From Tetrahymena thermophila SB210 (lineage: Eukaryota; Ciliophora; Oligohymenophorea; Hymenostomatida; Tetrahymenidae): a stretch of 64,000 nucleotides of DNA. Shown here one piece after another: positions 12,501 to 24,370 of the stretch. The stretch is taken from assembly GCF_000189635.1 (NCBI RefSeq), contig NW_002476507.1:558001-622000 (forward strand). The letters are read 5' to 3'. The number at the start of each line of letters is the position of its first letter. Position 1 is the stretch's first letter. The notes under the pieces were generated by a model. It searched no databases, was not told the origin of the DNA, and was given only the letters and a program-made list of their open reading frames with translations. The position numbers and the translations under genes were made by a program.

Positions 12501-13349
12501 TAAAATAATTATTAAGACTTAGAAAAATAGCATTGCTTACAACAATATTTTGATATATTTTTTGGAAATTTTGAGAAACTAAAGTGTTTTATTTTCTACT
12601 TTCCTTTAAGTAATTATGATTTAGTAATCAAATAAATTTATTTGAGCTCTGAGTAAAAAAAAATTATGCAAAAAAAAATGTTAGAAAAGTAAATGTAAAA
12701 ATTTTCTAAAATGCTAAACAGAAGAAAAAAATCAATTAATTTAAGTTGTAATAATTCTGAGATCAAAATACGCAAAGGTAGCTTAAAAATTTAAGAAATA
12801 CCTAAGAATCATAAAAGTTTTTTGATCTAATAAAACAATTCAATATTTTAAAATATGAACTCTTTTTAATCATCCATGCATACCAATCTAGTTTTGAACA
12901 AACAATTAATTCAAAGCTAATAATAATCTAAAATTGATTATTAATCATATGATAACTTTGATGATGATAATAATACATCTAAGTCAAACATGTAAAATTA
13001 AAAAATAAATAAGGAATATTTAAACTTTTTAGCTAATAGTTTTGAAAATAGATAAGAATTAAGTTAACAATTTAAATTATTACATAATAAATAGTCAAAT
13101 TTAAGTAAGATAGATAATTCAAATATAGAATTATCTAAATTAAATGATGCTGATTCTTAAGAAATATACAATGAAACTCTATTTTTAAACATTTAGTCTA
13201 ATAAAAACTCATAAAGTTAGCGAAGAGAGGAAGAATATATATCCAGTTCTCCTATGATTGAGAATAAAATCATGAAATTTAATTTTTCTTATACACCTTC
13301 TATTGATGTTTTTAAGTATAATAATTAGCAAGAAAACTACTAAAATTGA
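9522..13349 (+). CDS. Six-TM K+ channel with C-terminal cyclic-nucleotide-binding domain (array member 4)
   Basis: This complete channel of 1187 residues is the closest paralogue of the gene at 2952, sharing the start MIGQ..KQFK.DQQEN. Exons are 9522-10891 and 11156-13349; the 264-bp intron sits at the same place and phase (2) as in the other array members. It has S1 with LWDTLMLIVLLYSFF, a weakly charged S4 (FIRWKSQIKIYK), the TVGYGD filter at 10656-10673, FGEIEFFTG in the cNMP domain with Lys at the usual Arg position, a CYSC...CP cluster at 11721-11765 and a later QCDQC. The distal block FDIFFGNFEK/FYFPLSNY lies near 12550-12630. It ends ISSSPMIE...KYNNQQENYQN, as in its neighbours. The frame is intact and base composition matches the array, so the gene looks functional. 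Ligand unknown. Confidence 0.9.
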
Positions 13350-14058
13350 AACATGAACTTTAAAGGAGCTAAAGGATATATATAGTATATGTTTTTTCTA
13401 AATCCTTTAATTGATAAATATTTTATTTGTTATATATTAAAGTGTAAATATTTATTGAATTATTTGAGCTAGGTATTATGGCTTTTTTAATTTTAGCACA
13501 AATAGATGAAATATAAAAATATTTATTTTCATTAAATCAGTAACCAATTAAAAAATAATAACTATTTTTAAAATAAAGTAAATAATTTAAATTAGATAAA
13601 AAAATTCAATTTATTTTGATATTTCCAATAAATTCTTTTAACAGATTAATAAATTTTCAAATGAGTTAATTTAGCAAGTTTTTACTCTCTAAAAAAATGT
13701 ATGAATGAATAATTTATTATTAATATTTTAGTTTACTTTTCTTAAATATAAAATGAAAGTGATCAATATTTTATTTAATTCAAAGCCATTAGTTAGGGAT
13801 TGTTATCAATATTGATCATTTTTATGTATTTTTCTTATTTTTAGGAATTAAATATTGAAAATTAAGTTCATTCAAATTAGCTATTTTATAATAAATATAA
13901 AGTATTTTATTAAATGTAAAAAAATTATTTTTTATCACAAATCAAGTTAATTTAAGAAGTTAATTCTTACTAATAAAAATTATAATTTAAGTAAATTTAG
14001 TTTATTAGATCATAAAATAATAATAATTTTAAATCTAACTTTATTGATAAAATTAATT
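13350..14058. other. Intergenic spacer between channel genes 4 and 5
   Basis: AT-rich duplicated spacer, similar to 7193-7846. No independent gene or RNA seen; it should include the promoter of the gene at 14059. Confidence 0.6.
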
Positions 14059-17000
14059 ATGAGCAATAAGCAAATAATGGAAGAAAACATCTAAAATGAT
14101 GAATTGTAAGTGAATTCTTTGCCTTTTGTAAAAACTGTACGTAGTATTTAAAATTCTGCATAGGTTTCAAACTTAAACGAAGAAAAAATATATAATTATT
14201 CTCAATATGCGCTTAATTAGTTCAGAGATTAAGAAGGAAGAGAAGAAGAAGGTGAAGAAGATGAAGATTAATATGAATCTAGCACTAAAAGGTAACAAGA
14301 TTTAGAAACAATATAAGTGAAATTAGTAGAAATATTTAAAAGATTTAAAATAAGGAGAGTTGCTTAAAAACTAATAAACTCTATCAGATCAAGAATGCTT
14401 AAAAATATGTCTAGTTTGCAATATAATTTCTTGAATGATAAATGTTAAGATTTTTCAGATATAAAAAACTCTAATTCATTTAAAAAAATCAATCGAAAAC
14501 TGCCATTAAGTAAGTTTTTTAAATAAGTTAGAAAAACTATTGATTAACTACCTGTGATTAATCCTATGAGTATTTCAAAGAAATTGTGGGACACCTTAAT
14601 TGTAATAGTTCTACTTTACTCATTTTTTATTATTCCGATTATGGTAAGCTTTGGTATAGATGATGATATTGTTTTATTGAATTACTCAATTGAACAAATT
14701 TTTGTTTTTAATGTTCTTGATATTTTTATACATATCAATACTGGATTTTATGAACATGGAATCCTTTGCAATAGTAGATAATAAATTAGAAAGAAATATT
14801 ATAGTTATCAACTATATGTTGATTTATTTTCAATTCTACCTTTAATTTTATATAAAATTATTCAAATAAGTTTACGCCTAGATAATAAATATTACTAATT
14901 CATCACTCTTTTTATTTTTATAAGATGGAAAAGCTAAATTAAGGTCTACAATAATTTACAGTAAAGCTATATTTTACTACCAAAAGTTAGAGATTTTATG
15001 AGTCTTCTTGATCTTTTTCTCAAAGTGATATTAATTGCTCATATATGTGCTTGTATTTGGATATTTACTGGAAAATTTTCAGAATTTTTGTATGAAAATA
15101 GTTGGATTAGTAAAAATTAACTTATAAATGAGTCATGGTATATTTAGTATTTATAGTCTTTTTATTTTTGTACTCTAACAATGACTACTGTTGGATATGG
15201 AGACATTGTACCTGTTACTCCTATAGAAACAATTGTTTGTATTTTGATGATGTTGTTTGCTAGTGGTGTTTTTGGATTTTCAATAACTACAATCAACGGA
15301 ATACTTGAACAATTTTACAAAAATAAACATTAAATTTTACAAAAAATGTTTATTATAAAAAATTATATGTAAAAAAAATCCATAAACTAAATTTTACAAA
15401 GAGACATCACAGAATATCTTGAGTAAATATATTAAAATTTTTATTTTTATGATTATAATACCTTAATGTAATTTTAAGTGATTAACTTTATAAAACTGAG
15501 TGTATAAATTTTATTAAATTCTTTTTATGAAAAAAAAATATTATATCAATAAAAATAAATATTTAAATGATTAATAGATATGTGTGGAAGCAGAATTAAA
15601 ATAATTATTCAGAAGAAGAAAACAAAATGATAAAACTACTTCCTCATTATTTAAGAAGTTAACTTTACGAAGAATCAAATAAATTTTTATTGAGGGAAAG
15701 TCCTATATTATATAAAAATTTTAGTGAAGATTTATTAAAGGCTATAGTGCCAATGATCTAGGAAAGAAGTTTTACTCCAAATGAATTAATTTTTTAAAAT
15801 AATGAAGAAAATCTTGAAACGTGCTTGTATTTTATTTAATAAGGATAAGTAGAAAACTTTTTATAACTTTAAGAGAATGAAATTCCTATTGATAATTTTA
15901 AGAAAAATAGTTAAAAGCAGATAAAGATATTTAAAAAAGGAGAATATTTTGGAGAAATTGAGTTTTTTACTGGTAAAAAACCCTAAACAAATGTAAAAAG
16001 TATGGATTTTACTACATTACTGATATTAAATAGAAGTGATTTCATTAAAATGTTACAGAAATATCCTTAGGATTTAGAGCAGTATTGCTAAATCAGAGAT
16101 AAAATTTTATATAATAATGACTATTCTAAAATATTTTACTAATGTTATAGTTGTTGTAGTTAGAAACATACTATAATAGATTGCCCATATATACATTTTA
16201 CATATAATATTCATAAAATTATAGGATTGCACAATAAAAGTGACAGTGATGATATTAAGAATGTTACTCAAGAGAAAATAGTTAGAAGTTCCTATAAATG
16301 TAAATTATAATACTAAGATTTGTTACAAGTTAGTTAAGTATTTTATGAAGAAAATGAAGATAGTATTTATGATTATTATCAAAAATATTTATAATTCTCT
16401 ATAAGTTAATGTGATGTATGCTGCAATATAATAGTTAATGAAGAAAAAAAAATCAATTTTATTTAAAAAAATAATCGAAATCCTATATAAATTTAGCTCA
16501 GTCAATCTTCTTTAAATCAAAGCTAAGAAAATTTAAACATAATTCATAATAGCTAAGGTAGTATTAATAAAAAAAATTTATAATTTATTTCAACAAAAAC
16601 GTATAGTAAGCAGATTAGTTAAAATTCAGATGATTAGTATTTAGCAAAAAAGAAAGGATAAAACTAGAAAATCGAAATAACTGAATATGATAATTAGAAT
16701 AAGTAACAAAATAATAATTTAATTTCAAAAACATAAAAAAATCATAATAATGAAAACAATAATTTACCTCAAATGTGTTCTATGAACTTAAAATTAAATA
16801 GTTCTCTCAAAGTATTAAGTTTGTCGAATATAGCAGCAGATTTAGAATATTAAAATGATTAAATTGTTGGTGCTTCTATAAATTAGATTAGTTAAAACTA
16901 CCAAAATATAAATTAAAATAATTAAAGTATATAATTACCATATAATTAAATTAAGTCTAAACTATTATCAGTTTAAAATCTTAAATTAAATAAATTATAA

Positions 17001-17843
17001 AGCTTTTACAACCAACATTTGCAAATTTAGCATTTCGATATATTTTAAGGTGCTTTCGAAAAACAAAAATGCTTCGATTTTTACTTTCCTTTAAGTAATT
17101 TTGAGTACGTAATTAAATAAATTCATTTGAATTCAGAATAAAAGAAAAAGATGGAAAAAAAAATTTTAGAGAAGTAAAAGCTAAAATTCATAGAAATTTT
17201 TAACAAAAAAAAATTAACAATAAATACAATTAATTCTTTCCGTAAATCTCTAAAATATAGGAGTAGTATCAAATTATAGGATAGTCAAAAAAATGCTAGA
17301 AGTTCTTTGTTTTCTTAAAATAACACTATTATTTTTAGCATGAATCCTAGTTAGACTGTTTAGTCTCCAATAACTTAATAAAAATAATCAAAATCTAAGA
17401 GTAACTTTGAATCAAAAACAGTAAATTAATCATTAGAAAATTTAGATGAAAATGAATCATAATATTTTAAAATTCAAAATCAATTCTAAAGCGAAAAAAA
17501 AAATGTTGATTCCGAATTTTTTGGAAATGAGGATTCTAAAAATAATTAAAACTTAACTAACTAATTGAGTTAAAATTTTAACTAAATATAAGGAAAAAGT
17601 AAGTCGGGAAATTAAAATATTGATTTTTCTGAAATTTATGATTCAAAATTTAAAGATTAATATTATGATATTTATTAAAAATATCCTTAATCGCCTTAAA
17701 GCATTTTGAAATAGAGAGTAGATGATGAATATATAAGTAGCTCTCCTATGATAGAAAGCAAAATCTTGAAATTCAATTTTTCACAAATTCCTTGCATTGA
17801 TGTATTTAAGTACAATAGTTAGTAAGAAAATTAAAATTCTTGA
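14059..17843 (+). CDS. Six-TM K+ channel with C-terminal cyclic-nucleotide-binding domain (array member 5)
   Basis: This is a complete channel of 1209 residues in two exons (14059-15422 and 15578-17843); the 155-bp intron is in the conserved phase-2 position. Its N-terminus (MSNKQIMEEN, then an acidic Glu/Asp run near residue 75) differs from the two MIGQ-type members and matches the relic at 7847. The membrane domain starts at LWDTLIVIVLLYSFF. The K+ filter TVGYGD is at 15187-15204. The cNMP domain has FGEIEFFTG with Lys at the phosphate-cassette Arg position. The Cys cluster CYSCCSQKH...CPY is at 16143-16187 and a later QCDVCC is present. The tail is very rich in Asn/Gln/Ser with the distal block FDIFQGAFEK/FYFPLSNF near 17035-17105. 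It is the last copy of the array and is convergent with the next gene. Confidence 0.9.
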
Positions 17844-18605
17844 AATAAAAAAAGCAAACAAACGACTTTATAATATATAAACCATTCAGTTTGATGTTTA
17901 GTTAGCATTTATTATTTTATAATTTAAAATTTATTTATTTTAATTATGAATTTAATTTTTAAATTAATATACCATACATAATGTTTTAGAGAGAGTTATT
18001 GAATTTTTGTAAGGTTAGAATACATTAATTTAATTATTTGTAATTAAATTTTTAAAATTGATGTGAATTGGTTTCACATAATTAATTATAAACATAAGTA
18101 AAAGTGGTAAAATATAAATAGAAGAACTCTTTTTTAAATTGATATGTATTATTTTTCAATTATTTTAAATGTAAATAAATAGAAATAGATAAATATAAAT
18201 TAATAATTAATTGAATTAAATTATATTTTTTAATTGATTGAATTTATTTCAGATAATTAAATTGAAAGCATAAATAGAAATCAATTTAGATACATATTTT
18301 TTATTATTTATTCAAATTAAATTTTAAGACTTTTAATAATAAAGATTCAATTTTAAGAATACTAAATTTTTTTTTAGATTTAAAAAGGAAATTCAACACA
18401 AACTAAAAATAAATAAGAAACTAATTATTTCTAATTTTAAAAATCTTTTTTGTTTTTGAGTGTTGAAATAACATTTTTTAAGAAAAAATTAAAGAATTTT
18501 TCATAATTAAATTTATGAATTTTAAGTTGAGCTAAATATCATAAAGAGTTATATTATAACAAGAATAAATAATTATTTTAATTTAATTTAAACAAAATTT
18601 TTAGA
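17844..18605. other. Convergent intergenic region
   Basis: Between the 3' ends of the channel gene (plus) and the membrane protein gene (minus). Very AT-rich; nothing recognisable beyond presumed 3' UTRs. Confidence 0.6.
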
Positions 18606-20351
18606 TCAGTCTTCTTCTTCCTCATCATCACTTTCACTTTATTTAGAATTTGAAAGGACTTGCATTTCTAAATTTTATTGTTTGAGAGACCCATTTTACA
18701 TTTTTGAACCCTCTGCATTTTTAATCTCTTTGATTGTGCTTAAATTGTTTCTTTTTTCTGTTGATAGTAGTTTCTATCTATTCGAAGGAGTTTTCACTAA
18801 AGAAGTTTAAAGAGGTAGTTGCTGAGAAACTGCAAAATTGATATTTTATTGCCCATTTGAAAAATCTTCCCCTGAATAAAACTATTACTGTTAATCTTAA
18901 TATGGCATATATGCAACTGTAGGATCATATGGTTGATTTTCTTACATAGGATCAGAATCATACTCTCCATATTTTTTCTTTTTTACAAACATATCCATAA
19001 CTATTTTGATTATAAGAAGAAATATGATAAATAATCCAACCACAGAAATCCATAAGTAAACATAAGCATAGTAGTTATATGTATCTTAAGTAGAAGTAAA
19101 TACTGAAGGAAAAGATATAAATTTTTAATTAGTATCTGAATCAAAACACCCTTACCAGCCAAGATTTCTTATAGAATTTTACAAGCTAGTTTTCTTAGAA
19201 TAATAACTACTTACTATACCTCCTTCTATAACCAGCAATAATAAATTTAATATTAACAGCCCTTTTGAGGCAAAGCCGATGAATACAACAGTTGGATTTT
19301 TTAAGAAACCTAAAGCCATTTCTATAATTGGAATTGGTAGTAGAAAAACCATAAATACTTATCTTATTATGAACATTGCTAGCCCAGTTTAGTTAATTTA
19401 ATGTGAATAATGAGGAACACTGCTTAAATCATCACTCACAACACAATTCTAAGAATTGGTACTATAATTTATTTTTGGTATGAAATACATATTAAACATT
19501 CCAGATTGAATTGAGCTAAAAGGTCTACCCAAATCAGAAAGTGTAATTTGCATTTCATTATACAAGAAAATTTATTTTATATCCAAACTAATTGTGGCAT
19601 CATTATTTTTAGGATCTGTACTTTAAGTAACTTAAGATAAATTTGGTATTGTTCCAAATGTACCACAATCATTATTTTAAAGCTTATAAATTGGCATTTA
19701 AAAAGTGCTAGGCAAGAAAGAATTGTAATCTTCATTCATACAAGGATCAGATATCCCTAAAAATATTTTATATAATTAGTAGGCTTGAATATCTTTTTAT
19801 CCGTTGATATAAATATAATAATTTTTAGTTGCAGGATCTTATTAGATTGTAAATTATGAAGGTTTAGTAGGATTTGGCGTAGTAGAAGCAGGGCATCCAG
19901 AAGATGGGCATCTGTTTAAAATAAAAGAAGCTGATTAAGTAACTTAAGATCCACTCAAAGTATAAGTTCCTGGTAAATAGTAAAAATTTCTCACATTTGT
20001 GTCATATAATTAAACAGCTTTAACAGTAGTTGAACTGCATTATGATGATTGATACTAATTATCACAAAGATAACCACTTGAGCTGCCAGCCCATCTATAA
20101 ATAGATTACGATTTGCTACTATCTCTCGTAAGAATATCTTAAAATACAACTTAAATATTTTAAATTGGCATTGATTCTACATTATCTTTTACATAACTGA
20201 GGAATCCTACTAATGGCTTGTAATTAGATCCTTCTGCCTCGAAATAGTAATAACCCAAGGAAATATGAAGTGCCACAAAAATTAAGTAAAATAAGAAAAC
20301 TATATGGCGAGTTAAAATTTAAGTTGGTGTTTCTCCCTTTTATCTATACAT
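18606..20351 (-). CDS. Four-TM membrane protein with Cys-containing ectodomain, family unknown
   Basis: Single-exon gene of 581 residues, ATG at 20351 and TGA at 18608-18606. A hydrophobic segment follows a short cytoplasmic start (HIVFLFYLIFVALHISLGYY, about residues 15-36). A long lumenal or extracellular region to about residue 320 has scattered Cys and many Ser/Thr/Asn. Three further hydrophobic segments lie near 325-347, 352-378 and 422-450. The C-terminal 130 residues are cytoplasmic-like, with Lys-rich (VKKKKKYGEY) then Gln-rich stretches and an acidic end (SESDDEEEED). I do not recognise the family. The topology could suit a receptor, channel accessory subunit or ciliate-specific protein. 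It is divergently transcribed from the sugar transporter 1.6 kb away, which does not fix its function. Confidence 0.8.
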
Positions 20352-21995
20352 TTTATTAATTTAAATCTAATTAAGCTGCAAGATTAATCTCTTTATTTAT
20401 TGATTTCCTTCTTTCTATTTAATAACTAACTTCTAAATATGCAAATATAATTCAAATTTTCAAAATAATTTATTCTAGATATTTACAAACATCTAACTTT
20501 TGATTATTATTGATCCGTAATCTAACAAAAATATATTTAATTAATTTAAAAATGTATAATTCTTTCTTTCGTACTCTTTTTCTATCAATTTTGAGCTCAT
20601 AAGATAATCATCTAGGAGAAATATATTATTTATTTTCTATCTATTTATCTAAAATAGCTTATGAAATGATAAAATTAATTTTTTATTAACTCATTAATAA
20701 AGATTAGTGATTCATCCATTTTTTCATTTTTTTAACTAAGATCTTTTAAAATACTAGTATAATTATTTTTCTTGCAAGCTTCATTGATAATTGTCCTTTA
20801 CAATTTTTATAGACTATTTCAAGTTTAAAGGCTAAGAAAGTTACTTTGTCAATACATATGTCTATTTTATGTTGAAAAAATAATCTATTCCAAAAAAATA
20901 TCACTTAATAATTTAAGTTTTCAAAATAGAAAATATATAGATAGATTGATTGTTATTTAAATATGTGCAAAATCTATAGTAAGTATTATTATTGATAATA
21001 ATAATTTTAAATTTATCAAAAAAATTTTATTTTTGGTATAACATTTTATTGATCCAAAATTTGAATGAACATAATTTTAAATTACTTTTATTTTAAAATA
21101 ATATTTTGCTAAAAAGTTGTTAAAATTATTTTAAATTTAATATTTTTAATTTTTATGAATTAAGAATATTTTAAAATAATAATTTTAAAAAATAAAAAGT
21201 TATCAACCAAAACCACGAAGAATAATAAATAAATAAACCCTAAATAATATAAATATTTTTTAATTTATTATTTTTATATCATAAAAATCAATTTTTAAAT
21301 TTTAATAATTTTTAAAAAAAAGATAATTAAGAACACTTGATAAATAAGCATGATTTGAGTTTGAGTTTGAAATTAAGTTAAATTTTAAGTATTTATAAAC
21401 TTAAATTTAATAGCTAGCTAACTATTTTAATATGAGCAAACTATTTTTTATGTTCAATTTTAATTTTAATAATAATTTTGGTTATATAAGAAGTATAAAT
21501 TTATAATAAATTGAGGTAGCTATTATTCAAGTATTTGTTCTAGTTAAGCAACTTATTTTTTCCTAAAATTTTTAGTTAAGCTGGCTCAGACATTAAAAAT
21601 ACTATTGTATCGATTATTTTTCTTCCGAATTATATTTGAAATTTTTGATTTAATTTATCATTTTTTCAATTTTGTAGATAGATCTAAAAGGCTTTTTAAT
21701 TTGATTTCAAAATTTTTTAATGATTTTTTGAATAATAATTACTAATTTCCAAATTTATTTTACATTTTGATCATAATAAACTGAAAATTGACCAAAAGTG
21801 ACGTTTTTGCTTTATTTAATTAACTATTAACTAGTTAATAATTAAAGAAAATAGTAAACTTATCAGAAAAACTGTATTTAAATAATTGATGAATAGATAG
21901 ATAATAGAGCAAAATATATTTATTTAATTTAAACAAAAAATAAGAAAAAGATAAGTAATAAACTGATATAATAATTACCTATTATTTTTAGCTAA
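20352..21995. other. Divergent promoter region
   Basis: 1.6 kb between two divergently transcribed genes (starts at 20351 minus and 21996 plus). AT-rich with long A/T homopolymers and no gene or structured RNA seen. Presumed promoters of both genes. Confidence 0.55.
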
Positions 21996-23609
21996 ATGAT
22001 TGCCAACGAACAGATGGAGTAGAATTCGAATCAGTAGTAAGTATTAACTTGCGTCGATGAATAAAATCACTTAAAGTAAAAGTAATAATAATAATAATAA
22101 TAATAATAAGGGAATAAGACTGGCTCTGAAACAACAATAGACGGCATTGCCAATAAAGTTTAATATTGCAATAAGTAGGAATAAAGACATCGATCTACAG
22201 GATCAATTATATTTAAAGTAGTAATAGCAAGTATAGGTTTTTTTTTCTTCGGCTATTAGTAAGGAATTCTGAATTTGTCGCTCAAAACATTAGATGTCAT
22301 ATTTGAAATTTAGGAAGACGATTAAAAATTTTATGAAGGTTTAATGTCTTGTCTCTCTCCAGTGGGAGCTATTATAGGCTGTGTAATCTCTATATACCTA
22401 GTAAAAAGTTATTCCCGTATTCGCAGCTTCTTTATAATTGATCTTATCTCTCTTTTAGGATCCATAATATCTGTTGTTTCTGCAAACGTATATGTATTTA
22501 TGCTAGGAAGACTTATAAGTGGATTAGGTGTGGGCATTAACACAGCACTTGTTCCTTAATATGTAAACGAAATATCACCTTCTGCTTTAAAAGGGATTAC
22601 AGGATGTCTACTATCTGTGCTCTGTGGGTTAGGATTAGTCGTGAGTAATATTCAGTCGCTAGGATATGAGAATGACCCTAAATAAAATGATGATCTAGGC
22701 AATTTCTGGAGATTTGCTTTTGTTTTTCCTGGAGCCTTAACAGTATTGAGGTCTATAATTTTCATTATCTTTATTAAAAACGATACAGCTTCTTACTTTA
22801 TGATTAAAGGAGATAGAAAAAGAGCTGAAGCTGTTTTAAAAGATATATATAAAGAAAAATACGTAGAAGAAGAAATTCAAAATATTTCATAGGAAATAGA
22901 GATGTAGAAGTAAGGATTAAAATATTGGAAAGATTTACTTTCACGATAATATTTTAATAGAGTTAAAGTAGGAGTTTTTCTTTAATTCTTGCAACAATTT
23001 AGTGGAATAAATGTGGTAGTCTTTTATTCAGGAAAAATTTTTGAAGAAATAGTTGATGATTCATCTATTGTATTTGTGTTAGCATTAATGACAAATGTTC
23101 TTCAGTTAGTTTGTGCATTCCTTTCTGCTTATTTTAGTACTAGGTATGGGCGTCGAAGCTTGCTTTTGAATGGTGACATTGCTTGTTTCTTTTTTTTGTT
23201 AGTGTTTGGTATAGTTTCTCTAATTAAAAATTATGGTGCAGCTAGTGGTGATGTAACTAATCCTATTGTGATTATATGCGTTTTTGGTTACATGTTTTCA
23301 TTCGGTATATCACTAGGACCTATTGTATGGGCATATAACTCTGAGATTCTTCCTGAAAAAGGCCTTTCAGTAGCAACAATAACAAATTGGTCAAGCTCAA
23401 TAATAATAATTTTCTTTTTTCCTATGGCTATTAATATAATGCCTGTAGGATATATTTTCTTCTTTTTTTCATTTTGGTGCTTTATAGGAATGATTTTTAT
23501 TAAGGTTTACGTTTTCGAGACAAAAAACCTTACTCCTTAAGAAATTGAAATGATCTACAATCCAAACAATTAAAAAAAACAAGAGCAAAAGGAAATAAAT
23601 AGTAATTGA
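21996..23609 (+). CDS. SLC2-type (MFS) sugar transporter
   Basis: Single-exon, 537 residues, the usual length for a 12-TM hexose transporter. The first 75 residues are hydrophilic and Gln-rich, with nine TAA codons in a row read as Gln (22083-22109). Family motifs appear in order: FFFFGYQQG in TM1, GRLISGLGVGINTALVPQY with NEISP at TM4-5, QQFSGIN in TM7, RYGRRS in the TM8-9 loop, GPIVWAYNSEILP in TM10 and FETKNLTPQEIE after TM12. The TM2-3 loop, normally carrying a GRR-type motif, is degenerate (KSYSRIRS). The predicted role is facilitative or H+-coupled sugar uptake at the plasma membrane or a vacuole; substrate cannot be read from sequence. Start choice: first ATG (MIANEQMEQ) after an AT-rich leader. 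Confidence 0.92.
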
Positions 23610-24370
23610 AAAATGAACTATCACCAAATAAAAATAATTTTTTTGTTTGCTTTTAAAATTAATAATTTTAGGAAATTTAAAATAAATACTTTGAGTTAAT
23701 GTTTGTGTTTAGAAAATTTAAAAAATATTAATAAAAGAATTTAATCTTTATTTTTAAATTAATTTATTTAATTTTTAATCTATTTTTATACAAAAATTGT
23801 TTATTTTAATATCATTCATTCTTTGGGAATGTGGGAAATTTCAATATTTTATTAAATGTAAATTTTTAATAAATTTTATCACTGAACCTTTTATAATAAA
23901 TTCACTTATCTTATAAAAAAATTTAATACCTCTTTAATATACATAAAGAAATTATTTGATTGTAAGTAAGAGTGGATAATCTATATGATAAATATTAACA
24001 AATTTTATTAAATTGTTGATTAGTTTAATTGAATTTTCAAATAAAAAAATTGTTTTTTTGAAAATTAAATGTTTAAATAGTTTAATTTTAAATAAACTAA
24101 ACTTTTTATAATATATTTATTAAATTTTATTAATAATAATGTTAAAAGATTATAAATTTTTAATTTAATATTAAAATAATATTTAAAATGATTTTTGAAA
24201 ACTTGAGTATTAGTCTAATGATAAGGATTAGATTACTAACACGAAATAAAAATAAAAACAGCTTTGATTTATAAAAAGCAAATATTAAACTAAATATTAT
24301 ATATGTAAGCGTTAGCTTGGTATGACTATATGATCACTAAAAAGAACAATTTTATTTGATATTAATTATT
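23610..24370. other. Convergent intergenic region
   Basis: Between transporter and oxidoreductase 3' ends. AT-rich; nothing supportable seen. Confidence 0.55.
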
